A stretch of 44,931 bases of DNA, from positions 1 through 44,931 of the forward strand of contig JAFVTT010000045.1 of the NCBI GenBank assembly GCA_017503065.1, read 5' to 3'. This document shows, in pieces, positions 8,397-17,942 of this stretch. The DNA comes from Bacteroidaceae bacterium. Its GTDB lineage: Bacteria > Bacteroidota > Bacteroidia > Bacteroidales > Bacteroidaceae. The translations under genes were made by a program, and so were the position numbers. Under the pieces are notes generated by a model that was given only the letters and a program-made list of their open reading frames with translations, was not told the DNA's origin and searched no databases. Every line of letters starts with the position of its first letter. Position 1 is the first letter of the stretch.

Positions 8397-9014
8397 ATGA
8401 GGAAAGTATTCACATTATTCATTGGGCTTTTTGCAGTCCTTTCTGTTGGTGCACAAAATTTTGTTTTTCAGTATCGGGGACAAAATCTCGCTGACGGAGA
8501 AACTATTATCATTACTGCTGAAGAAGATGTCTTCGGCGATTTGTCATGCGAAACCAACAATCCTTTGGCTCCAGCAGAAGGGTTGGTTCTAAAACTGTTG
8601 AACAATTCTACCGCCACAGCATCAGCAACCTTGAGTATATCAAGCAATACGCTCAATGCAAACATGCTGCAATGGTGTATGGGTGGAGAGTGTACGCCGT
8701 TCTCCAATCAGACATCGCTATCTAAACGTATCACAGTGAACAACGGAAGCGAACTTGTACAGTTCGAAGCCATCGGCATTCAAAGCGAAGGCGTTCTCAA
8801 GGCAACGTTGCAAGTTGTCATCGGACTTGAGTCGCACAAAGTGAACATCGTGTTTGTCAATGGTGACGCAACAGGCATTGAAACTTTGCAGGCAATACGC
8901 AGACAGGATCCTGTTTTCTATGACTTTAATGGTAGACGTCAGCAAGGTCGTCTATTGCCGGGGTTGTATGTTGTAACCGACGGAGAACGTGTACGAAAGG
9001 TAATGGTTAAATAG
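8397..9014 (+). CDS. Small secreted protein with CxGGxC motif and C-terminal sorting-like tail
   Basis: 205 residues. The signal peptide (1-19, ending LSVGA) precedes a beta-rich domain with C51 and the pair C94-M-G-G-E-C99. The last ~35 residues read like a C-terminal sorting domain of the Bacteroidota type (FYDFNGRRQ...GLYVVTDGERVRKVMVK): D-x-N-GR, then GLYVV and a basic end. I do not recognise a named family for the main domain. The CxGGxC pair echoes C-S-G-G-V-C in the DUF6029 barrel two genes upstream. It follows the Omp28 lipoprotein by 6 bp, so co-expression is nearly certain. Surface or extracellular location is inferred; the window shows no T9SS components. Confidence 0.75.
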   Translation: MRKVFTLFIGLFAVLSVGAQNFVFQYRGQNLADGETIIITAEEDVFGDLSCETNNPLAPAEGLVLKLLNNSTATASATLSISSNTLNANMLQWCMGGECTPFSNQTSLSKRITVNNGSELVQFEAIGIQSEGVLKATLQVVIGLESHKVNIVFVNGDATGIETLQAIRRQDPVFYDFNGRRQQGRLLPGLYVVTDGERVRKVMVK

Positions 9015-9050
9015 CATTTTTATTACTTAACATTAAACAAACATAACATT

Positions 9051-10829
9051 ATGGTAAAACAGTTACTCACTCTGATAGCTGCACTTCTGTTGGCAGTAAA
9101 TTCTCAGGCGAAAAGTATTGAACCAGGTAGCAACCAGATTTGGTGGGGTTATTTCAATGAAAGCGATTTTGAGGTCGGCGACTACCTCATTGGTACGGGA
9201 TCACCTATGTCACTGATGACTGGAATTTATGTTCCAGCAGGTCACGAACAACTGAAAGCATCGACAATCAAGGCTGTTCGTGTATATCTCGATGGTTCAG
9301 TGGTGTCCAATCTTAGTAACATGAAGATATGGATTTCCAAAAGTCTTCCAAGCAAGGTGGACGACGCAGACTATGTTCAGGCTACCACTGAAGCATTGGT
9401 AGGCGGAGCTAACGATTTCATGCTGGACACGCCTTATAATATAGGCAACGAAGGCTTTTATATCGGATATCATGTTAGTAGTTCTACCGGATATTTTATT
9501 AAGTGTGGAGGTACAGATGTTGCCAATTCCTTCTGGATTGGCAACCCCTCAATAGGTATGAACTGGCAGGATCTTAATGGAAACGGTTTAGGAAAACTTG
9601 CTTTTCAGGTACTTGTCGAGGGAGGTAACTTTAGCGAGTATTGTGCAACGGCAGAGGATTTTAAACCAACCGTTGTGGGTTTGGGAGAGACAGTTGACAT
9701 TCCTGTAGACATCACCAATATGGGAACAGCAACCTTAAACGAAATCTCCTATACCGTAACGGCAGACGGAAAAACATCGGAGGAGAAGACAATCTCATCG
9801 CTGTCTGTCCCCTATGGTGCACAGAAGACAGTGTCGATTCCTGTTCAGTCGGCTTCAAAAGAGGGCACTTATGTCTATACCTTGACCATTACCAAGGTAA
9901 ATGGCAATATCAATGCAGCATCAAAGAATACGGCAACAGGCAAAGTAACGACGGTTACGGAACTGAAGACATGGCCGCGCAATGTGCTTATCGAGGAATT
10001 CACCACCGAGTATTGCGGCTATTGCCCTGAAGCTGCTTCTGAATTGGCTTCTTTCATAAACAACTATCCTGAAGTATCAAATCATGTGGCAGTGGTTTGT
10101 CATCACGCGGGTTTCTACACCGACTGGCTGACCATTCCTGCATCGGAAAGCTATACATGGTTCTACAATTCCGGTGGTACCTATGCTCCCGCCTTCATGT
10201 ACGACCGTTATGCATGGGACGGCATGACGCCGGTGGAAGGTCGAAGCAGTGCCGCTGGCTACAAGAAGCGTGTAGAAGCCCGTATGGCAGAACCTTCGTA
10301 TGCAAATATTGTGTTGGATGCCAATTTCAATGATGGTAAGACCGAAATCATGGTAACTTGCGAATGTGAGCGTGGTTGGGACTTCAGTAGCTCACCTGCA
10401 CGTCTTACACTTTTCCTAACAGAGGACAATGTAACTGCACGTTCGCAATCTGGTGCCAGCGGAACCTTTATTCATCAGCATGTCTTAAGGTCTGTTAATA
10501 GCACATGGGGCAGTGTACTTTCATGGCAAGACAACAAGGCTACCTATACTTACACGTTCACACTCGATTCAGCCTGGAAAACAGACGATCTAAAGGTGAT
10601 AGCCTTCATTTCCGGCTATGACAGCAGTGATGCCACAAACTGTGTTGTGGAGAATGTAGCCTTTACGGTCCCCAGCGAAATAGAGACAGGCATCAGTTCC
10701 ATATCACTCACCAATGAGACAACAGCCGACTTCTATTCTATTGATGGCCGCAAAAGAACAACACTAGAAAAGGGTATTAACATTGTTCGTATGCCCAATG
10801 GCACAGTGAAAAAAGTCTTTGTTAAGTGA
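9051..10829 (+). CDS. Large secreted Omp28-related protein with CxxC domain and sorting-like tail
   Basis: 592 residues. A signal peptide (1-20, ending VNSQA) is followed by a beta-sandwich region (about 25-190), a CARDB-like domain (about 195-295, with VGLGETVDIPVDITNMGTA), and an Omp28/thioredoxin-like domain opening NVLIEEFTTEYCGYC (C322, C325). The end, FYSIDGRKRTTLEKGINIVRMPNG, is a C-terminal sorting-like tail. It is the last gene of the operon, 36 bp after its neighbour, and is followed by a hairpin terminator. Domain order suggests an extracellular protein that presents a thioredoxin-like module at the cell surface. The biochemical role is unknown. Confidence 0.85.
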   Translation: MVKQLLTLIAALLLAVNSQAKSIEPGSNQIWWGYFNESDFEVGDYLIGTGSPMSLMTGIYVPAGHEQLKASTIKAVRVYLDGSVVSNLSNMKIWISKSLPSKVDDADYVQATTEALVGGANDFMLDTPYNIGNEGFYIGYHVSSSTGYFIKCGGTDVANSFWIGNPSIGMNWQDLNGNGLGKLAFQVLVEGGNFSEYCATAEDFKPTVVGLGETVDIPVDITNMGTATLNEISYTVTADGKTSEEKTISSLSVPYGAQKTVSIPVQSASKEGTYVYTLTITKVNGNINAASKNTATGKVTTVTELKTWPRNVLIEEFTTEYCGYCPEAASELASFINNYPEVSNHVAVVCHHAGFYTDWLTIPASESYTWFYNSGGTYAPAFMYDRYAWDGMTPVEGRSSAAGYKKRVEARMAEPSYANIVLDANFNDGKTEIMVTCECERGWDFSSSPARLTLFLTEDNVTARSQSGASGTFIHQHVLRSVNSTWGSVLSWQDNKATYTYTFTLDSAWKTDDLKVIAFISGYDSSDATNCVVENVAFTVPSEIETGISSISLTNETTADFYSIDGRKRTTLEKGINIVRMPNGTVKKVFVK

Positions 10830-10887
10830 ACCATGGACAACTGAGCTAACGCAGTACTGATAAATTAGCGAAACAACGCTCTATCTT

Positions 10888-10936
10888 AGTGCTTCTTGTG
10901 ATGTTAAAGCATCCAGGAAGCACTATTTATTTTTAT
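10888..10936 (+). terminator. Terminator of the Omp28 operon
   Basis: AGTGCTTC pairs with GGAAGCACT and GATG with CATC, with a small internal bulge, followed by a T-rich tract (TATTTATTTTTATT). It lies 59 bp after the last operon stop codon. Confidence 0.7.
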
Positions 10937-10953
10937 TGGTGTCCGATAAACGT

Positions 10954-11152
10954 TTAAACCCAAATCGCTCATTAGACTATTATGCGCTAATGAAACCTTC
11001 TTTTCGTCATCTGTTCTAAAAGCAAGGAGTGGGGGGTGAGTATGAAGGAGAACGGAAAACGGACTGTGGACTGAGGACACTGAGGACACCCTCTTCGGAG
11101 GTTCATACAATAAACAAAAGATGGCATCACATTGCGTGGTGCCATCTTGTTT
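10954..11152 (+). repeat. Dispersed repeat, copy B (left inverted copy around the DUF1016 gene)
   Basis: About 199 bp in the same orientation as copy A and opposite to copy C at 13237-13435. It adds a terminal block after the minisatellite: CTTCGGAGGTTCATACAATAAA, then a hairpin of 12-bp arms (AGATGGCATCAC, 11119-11130, with 11136-11147) and TTGTTT. B and C match block for block and face each other around a single gene. Confidence 0.85.
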
Positions 11153-11171
11153 GCATTAGCAAGCAGTCACC

Positions 11172-11205
11172 GCTCCCTCCCATAGAAGGGAGGGTTGGGG
11201 AGGGG
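11172..11205. repeat. CCCTCCC/GGGAGGG extragenic hairpin
   Basis: CCCTCCC (11175-11181) pairs with GGGAGGG (11188-11194), followed by a second GGGGAGGGG. Similar CTCCC palindromes are familiar to me from Bacteroidales intergenic regions. No gene is attached. Confidence 0.5.
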
Positions 11206-11544
11206 CCTGTTCTCCCAAAAAACTTTACATCTCTGTGTGAGCGGTGCAGGGCGGGAAATCCTCGTATCGCCAAGGCTCGGTCCTCGCATGGAATCTGCCG
11301 TGAACATGAGCGAGCAGGCGCATGACAATATGTCAGCACCGCCAAGACAAAACGACGGCGATGATGGATGTTCTAAATGTACTGCTACTCCCTCCGATTT
11401 TTATTCTATAACCCACTGATAATCAATAGTGTGTTTTATGCCTATTTCTGTCGGTATTTCTATCGTAACAGTGCAATGACATGTGCGTGCACCTCTGTTT
11501 TCTTAACTATATTATTAATAAAAAATCTTTACACAGCATTGGGG
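11206..11544. other. Gene-free stretch
   Basis: Short open frames exist on both strands but none has a start context, a family motif or codon use like the neighbours. The base composition changes from GC-rich (11206-11370) to AT-rich after about 11390, suggesting a junction of DNA of different origin. Confidence 0.4.
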
Positions 11545-11698
11545 GTGTCCTCAGTGTCCTCAGTCCTCAGTCCGAAAATGAAAAGACTGCTATTAGACGT
11601 TATAATATATATAATTTAAATTATATATATTATAAACTTATTTTCTTTAATCAACGTAGCGTGAACAATGGACTGAGGACTGAGGACACTGAGGACAC
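11545..11698. repeat. Nested inverted repeats with a 36-bp perfect AT palindrome
   Basis: Outer arms: 11545-11573 and 11670-11698 are a perfect 29-bp inverted repeat made of the same GTCCTCAG/CTGAGGAC minisatellite found in copies A-C. Inside, 11600-11635 is a perfect 36-bp palindrome made of A and T only, centred on AATTTAAATT. The whole could extrude as a cruciform or fold as a long RNA hairpin. It lies about 280 bp upstream of the DUF1016 start codon. Confidence 0.85.
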
Positions 11699-11928
11699 TA
11701 TTAGTCCCCATGTTATATCCAAGATGTTGAAATTAAGCATTATACACTATCTGACACTATCTTTGGCCACCTGTCACATCGCCCCAATCCATACTGAAAG
11801 GGTTGACTTTCGCCTCAAGGTTTTGTTGACTTTTGACGGAAAAGGTGGACGATGGGGGGTGGTGTTTTTTGAACGTTTATCGTTTAATGTTGAACGAAGA
11901 GGGATGGAAAATAAATACAGCGGAATGC

Positions 11929-11959
11929 TTGCGTGGGAGGAGGGGATTTCGTATCTTTG
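11929..11959 (+). promoter_or_regulatory. Promoter of the DUF1016 gene
   Basis: TTG at 11929-11931, then 20 bp, then TATCTTTG at 11952-11959: a good Bacteroidota -33/-7 pair. Transcription would start near 11967, only about 15 nt before the ATG at 11982, and this decides the start codon. Confidence 0.65.
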
Positions 11960-11981
11960 TGAGGCAGAAACGAAGGATAAG

Positions 11982-13046
11982 ATGCAGATTGATATGAATG
12001 AGTTGCAGGACAATTATAATCCATTGGCAATACCAAGTGAATTTGTTTCGGATGTACATTCTATTATAGAAAGAGGCAGGCAGCAGGCTTATGCGTCTGT
12101 AGGGCAAATCTCTATCGTTACTTTTTGGAATGTTGGCCGGCGAATCGTTGAGGAGGAGCAGCGTGGAGAAACCCGTGCTGCGTATGGCAAGCAACTCATC
12201 AAGAATCTGGCAGAAACATTGGTGCCACAATACGGCAACAGTTACAGCAAACGCAATCTTGACTATTATCGGAAATTTTATTTGCTTTTCCCCGACCTTG
12301 AGATTGTGAACACGCGTGTTCATAATTTGGAATGGTCGCATATTCGCCGCGTGTTGTCGGTGGCCAGCACCGAGGCTCGTATGTGGTATCTGGAAAATGC
12401 TTCTCTCAATATGTGGAGCGTCAGGGAACTTGACCGCAACATAAGCACGCAATATTTTGAACGCCGGCTGGCGGCGCAATTGGATGCCAATGCCAATGGG
12501 CTGGCATCCATGTCTGGAAAGGACCCGCTTGAATATATAAAGAATCCTGTGGTGGCCGAATTTATGGGATTTCATCATGGTGCCGTCTATTCGGAATCAG
12601 AGTTGGAACAAGCCCTGATTGACAATCTGGAGAAATTTATATTGGAGTTGGGGCGCGGATTTGCCTTTGTAGAACGCCAGCAGCATATTGTTACGGAAAC
12701 ATCGGATTTCTACATCGATTTGGTCTTTTATAACTTCAAGATGAAACGATTCGTTATCTTCGAACTGAAAACGCATCGTTTGACGCATCAGGATATAGGG
12801 CAATTGGACATGTATGTACGCATGTATGACGACTTGATGAAGGGGGCAGATGACCAGCCAACGATAGGAGTATTACTCTGTACAGATACCGACAATACAA
12901 TAGCACGCTATTCGGTGCTTCATGAAAGCGAACAACTTTTTGCTGCAAAATACATGACTTATATGCCTACCGAGGAAGAACTCCGGCATGAAATAGAACA
13001 TCAGAAGCGGTTCTTTTTAGAGCAACAGAAGGGCAAAAACAAATAG
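11982..13046 (+). CDS. DUF1016 (YhcG-like) PD-(D/E)xK nuclease family protein
   Basis: 354 residues from the ATG at 11982. The frame stays open upstream to 11481, but that part crosses the nested palindrome and a promoter, so it is not coding. The N-terminal DUF1016 helical domain (about 15-175) includes ARQxxxxxVN-like helices and YSKRNLDYYRKFYLLFP. The C-terminal nuclease fold (about 200-330) has SDFYIDLVFYN with D246, then E261-L-K263 and a downstream QLDMYV helix, giving the D-x14-ExK signature. The family is predicted to cut nucleic acid and is scattered among genomes, often beside restriction or mobile loci; its target is not established. The gene stands alone between two inverted copies of a dispersed repeat, with different base composition from the MATE gene next door. 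Recent acquisition is likely. Confidence 0.88.
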   Translation: MQIDMNELQDNYNPLAIPSEFVSDVHSIIERGRQQAYASVGQISIVTFWNVGRRIVEEEQRGETRAAYGKQLIKNLAETLVPQYGNSYSKRNLDYYRKFYLLFPDLEIVNTRVHNLEWSHIRRVLSVASTEARMWYLENASLNMWSVRELDRNISTQYFERRLAAQLDANANGLASMSGKDPLEYIKNPVVAEFMGFHHGAVYSESELEQALIDNLEKFILELGRGFAFVERQQHIVTETSDFYIDLVFYNFKMKRFVIFELKTHRLTHQDIGQLDMYVRMYDDLMKGADDQPTIGVLLCTDTDNTIARYSVLHESEQLFAAKYMTYMPTEEELRHEIEHQKRFFLEQQKGKNK

Positions 13047-13236
13047 GACGAGGTGTTCGAGGGATGAGATGAACTTACGGGCATCTCCATCCACCCATTG
13101 GTGTTCAACTCCTTATTGCACAAAAGAGAATGACAGAGAATCCCCATGATGCCATTGAACCGGAAACCGGGAACCGTCCTCCAGAGGAGACATTCCCGAA
13201 CTTGCAACACTGATGGATGATTAACTGCACTACCTA
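13047..13236. other. Gene-free stretch between the DUF1016 gene and repeat C
   Basis: Nothing recognisable as a gene or structured RNA is seen. There is a local CCGGAAACCGGGAACCG segment near 13159 with GGAAACCGG/GGGAACCG similarity. Together with repeat C, the gap to the MATE gene is 384 bp. Confidence 0.4.
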
Positions 13237-13435
13237 AAACAAGATGGCACCACGCAATGTGATGCCATCTTTATTTATTGTATGCACCTCCGAAGGGAGG
13301 GGGTGTCCTCTGTGTCCTCAGTCCTCAGTCCGTTTTCCGTTCTCCTTCATACTCACCCCCACTCCTTGCTTTTAGAACAGATGACGAAAAGAAGGATTCA
13401 TTAGGGAGTAACGGTCTAATGGGCTTTGGGTTAAA
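13237..13435 (-). repeat. Dispersed repeat, copy C (right inverted copy)
   Basis: Reverse-complement counterpart of copy B, containing on the plus strand the GATGGCACCAC hairpin, the CTCCGAAGG block, the GTCCTC minisatellite, CGTTTTCCGTTCTCC, a run of five C and GATGACGAAAAGAAGG. Its outer edge (minus strand CTTTAACCCAAAG) runs into the MATE gene, whose TAA stop at 13433-13431 lies within the repeat's conserved TTTAACCC motif. Confidence 0.85.
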
Positions 13436-14804
13436 GTCCGTTCTTTTTCAGTTGGAATAGGAAACGGCGCAGGTACAGAAGTCCTGCCATGGTGAGGCCG
13501 AAGGGGAACCCCCACCAGATGCCGGTGGCACCGCCGTCCATGATGATGCCGAAGAGGTAACTGAGGGGGATGGTCACGATACCGTAGCAGAAGAAGGAGT
13601 ATTTCATCAGTTTCTTCACGTCGCCTATGCCTCGGAGGGCATTGACGTAGCACGTCTGCATGCCGTCGCCCACCTGATAGAATATCATGGGCCAAACCAT
13701 GGCCACCACGGTGGCGGAGATGGCGGCAAACAGTGCAGGGTCGTCGTCGGACACGAAGATGCCGGTTATCTGCCGGCGGAAGATGAATACCAGCGACGTA
13801 GCGATTATGCCTATGACTATCATCAGATGATATCCGGCATGGGCGGAAAGGCGTATGCCCCTCCATCCGCCAAGGCCATGGTAGTGCGCCACGCGGATGG
13901 ATACGGCAGAGCCTATACCAATATAGAACATATATATGAACGAGGACACCTGGCATCCCACCTGATGTGCGGCCAGGGCAGAGGTGGCATCCCACGATAT
14001 GCCTCCGCGCCCCAGGGCAAGGGCCACACCAGAGAAGGCAGCCAGTTCCATGGTCAGTTGCAGGGCAATGGGCCAGCCGAGGCGGTTATGCCTGAGGAGC
14101 GAACTGCGTGTCACCACGGCCGTCTTCCACAGGGTGCGGTATATGGAGTACCTCTTGTTCAGCATGAAGCATGCGAAGTAGAGCACGAGCATCAGTATCC
14201 TGCTGGACACCGTGGCCCATGCCGCACCAGCGACACCCATTTCCGGGAAACCGAGGTTGCCGAAGATGAGCAACCAGTTACACACGATATTCCATACGTT
14301 TCCTGCCAGCACTATCCACATGGTGGTGCGTGTGTCCGTGAGGCAATCGTAGAAGCACTTCATGCCCGAACAGACGTTCATCACCAGGAGCGAGGGGATG
14401 AGTATGAGCATGTACTTGCGGATGAGAGGCAGAAGTCCCGTGTCCACCCCCATCAGGGGCAGGGCGGCATAACTGGCATACATGAGCAGGCACACGAAGA
14501 TGCCCTGAAGAATGTCGGCAAGAAGCGAGGACTTCAGTTCGCTGACTATGTCCTGATGCTTGCGCTGGCCATAGAGTTTGCCAATGGTGGGCACGGCCGC
14601 CATGCAGAAGCCCATGCCCAGGAGTTGTGCCATTATGAGGAGGGAGTTGGCAAAGCCTGCCGCCGCCAGTTCCGAGGGCGAATGCTGGCCGAGCATCAGC
14701 GTGTCGGCCATGCCCTGCAGGGTGAAGCCCACCTGTGCCACCGTGATGGGGAGGCCCAATTTGAGCAGATGGCGGTATTCTCCTATGTAGTTGGTCTTTT
14801 CCAT
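13431..14804 (-). CDS. MATE family multidrug/metabolite exporter
   Basis: 457-residue inner-membrane protein with twelve predicted hydrophobic segments. The family opening GLPITVAQVGFTLQGMADTLMLG is followed by the duplicated six-helix halves. MATE proteins expel cationic drugs or metabolites using Na+ or H+ gradients; the substrate cannot be told from sequence alone. The gene lies 30 bp downstream of the MetH activation-domain gene on the same strand, so the two are probably co-transcribed. The C-terminus (RRFLFQLKKNGL) ends at a stop codon contributed by the edge of repeat copy C, so the last residues may have been altered by repeat insertion. Confidence 0.92.
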   Translation of the reverse strand: MEKTNYIGEYRHLLKLGLPITVAQVGFTLQGMADTLMLGQHSPSELAAAGFANSLLIMAQLLGMGFCMAAVPTIGKLYGQRKHQDIVSELKSSLLADILQGIFVCLLMYASYAALPLMGVDTGLLPLIRKYMLILIPSLLVMNVCSGMKCFYDCLTDTRTTMWIVLAGNVWNIVCNWLLIFGNLGFPEMGVAGAAWATVSSRILMLVLYFACFMLNKRYSIYRTLWKTAVVTRSSLLRHNRLGWPIALQLTMELAAFSGVALALGRGGISWDATSALAAHQVGCQVSSFIYMFYIGIGSAVSIRVAHYHGLGGWRGIRLSAHAGYHLMIVIGIIATSLVFIFRRQITGIFVSDDDPALFAAISATVVAMVWPMIFYQVGDGMQTCYVNALRGIGDVKKLMKYSFFCYGIVTIPLSYLFGIIMDGGATGIWWGFPFGLTMAGLLYLRRFLFQLKKNGL

Positions 14805-14834
14805 TGTTGATGATAGACGTCTTTGAGTCCTTGG

Positions 14835-15605
14835 TTATGCAATGTCCATGAATTTCCTTAGCGCATCCGGCGGGGTCCCCCTGCGCGAGGCATAGTCGGC
14901 CAGTTGGTCTTCGCCTATGGTTCCCACTTTGAAGTGCCGGCATTGGGGATGTGATATCATAAGGCCCGTGGTGCTGGCATGCGGTATCATTGCCCCGTTC
15001 TCTGTCAGACTTATGCCCAGCGAGGGAAAGTCCAGCAGGTCGGCAAGCACGAAGTTCAGACTTTGGTCGGGCAGAGAAGGATAGCCCACGGCAGGGCGCT
15101 TGCCACGGTAGCGCTCGGCAAACATTTCCCCGGGTGTCAGGTTCTCGTCGGGGGCATATCCCCAAATGTCTTTCCTGACTATCTCATGTCCGCGCTCGGC
15201 CGACGCTTCGGCAAGCCTGTCGGCAAGTGTCTGTCCGAGCAGGTCATCCACACGGAACGGCACCATGGATGCAAACACGCCCATCGTTTCCGCCGGCAGG
15301 CTGACGGGAGGCAGAAAGTCGGCAAGGCAGAGGTAGGGAGGACTTTGCTGGCGCAGGAGCGGAAGTACATGTGTGTCGCCCTTGTCTCCATAGAGCAGTA
15401 TGTCCTCCTCAGAAGAGTGCGCCTTGAACAGGCGCACCCGAAATCTGGTTTGGCGTTTCTCCTCTGCCCAACGGGCAAGCAGCATGTCCGCTTCCGCACG
15501 GATTTCCCTGCCCTGCTCGGAGTTCACTCCCCAGGCATGGTAGAAGTACACCCAGTTGATGTATGGTATGAGTTCCTCGATGTGGAATTGCAGGGTTCTT
15601 GTCAT
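14835..15605 (-). CDS. Stand-alone MetH reactivation (AdoMet-binding) domain protein
   Basis: 256 residues that correspond to the C-terminal activation domain of B12-dependent methionine synthase, which rebinds AdoMet to remethylate oxidised cob(II)alamin. Seen: LIPYINWVYFYHAWG at the start (MetH equivalent: IDWTPFFxxW), RGKRPAVGYPSLPDQS (the AdoMet-binding RxxxGY loop), and IGEDQLADYASRRG. An SLTENGAMIPHASTTGL segment matches the domain core. No homocysteine-, folate- or cobalamin-binding domain is attached, and the upstream DNA encodes ligA, so this is not a fragment of a local metH. It probably works in trans on a MetH lacking this domain elsewhere in the genome. Confidence 0.85.
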   Translation of the reverse strand: MTRTLQFHIEELIPYINWVYFYHAWGVNSEQGREIRAEADMLLARWAEEKRQTRFRVRLFKAHSSEEDILLYGDKGDTHVLPLLRQQSPPYLCLADFLPPVSLPAETMGVFASMVPFRVDDLLGQTLADRLAEASAERGHEIVRKDIWGYAPDENLTPGEMFAERYRGKRPAVGYPSLPDQSLNFVLADLLDFPSLGISLTENGAMIPHASTTGLMISHPQCRHFKVGTIGEDQLADYASRRGTPPDALRKFMDIA

Positions 15606-15675
15606 GTTCTTGCCAACGGTATTCTTTGCTATGGAAAACGCCTCGTGAAGCGATGCCCTTCGCCTCGGGGAGCGT

Positions 15676-17796
<2,121 letters not shown>

Positions 17797-17809
17797 TTAA
17801 TTTATATTG

Positions 17810-17817
17810 CAAAAGTA
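17810..17817 (-). promoter_or_regulatory. ligA promoter -7 element
   Basis: Minus-strand TACTTTTG followed by CA, 19 nt upstream of the ligA ATG; fits TAnnTTTG. Confidence 0.6.
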
Positions 17818-17860
17818 ATAAAAAAGGAGCACACCCGCCCTTTATATCATGAAAAAGTTG

Positions 17861-17868
17861 TAATTTTG
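17861..17868 (+). promoter_or_regulatory. dapA promoter -7 element
   Basis: TAATTTTG, 74 nt upstream of the dapA ATG, fits TAnnTTTG. The -33 region is not distinct. The 152-bp gap thus carries divergent promoters for ligA and dapA. Confidence 0.55.
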
Positions 17869-17942
17869 TGCCCAAATAAATTAAGAAGCACGTATCGCGA
17901 CAAGGCACAAAGGCCGGCGGTGCGTGACCCAAAGAAAGAAGC

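Noticed and set aside
11127..11345. Small open frames around 11127-11420 on both strands
   Set aside because: No start context, no recognisable motif, and they overlap hairpins and repeat B.
11481..11981. N-terminal extension of the DUF1016 gene
   Set aside because: Runs through the nested palindrome, the minisatellite and a good promoter; family similarity begins only after 11982.
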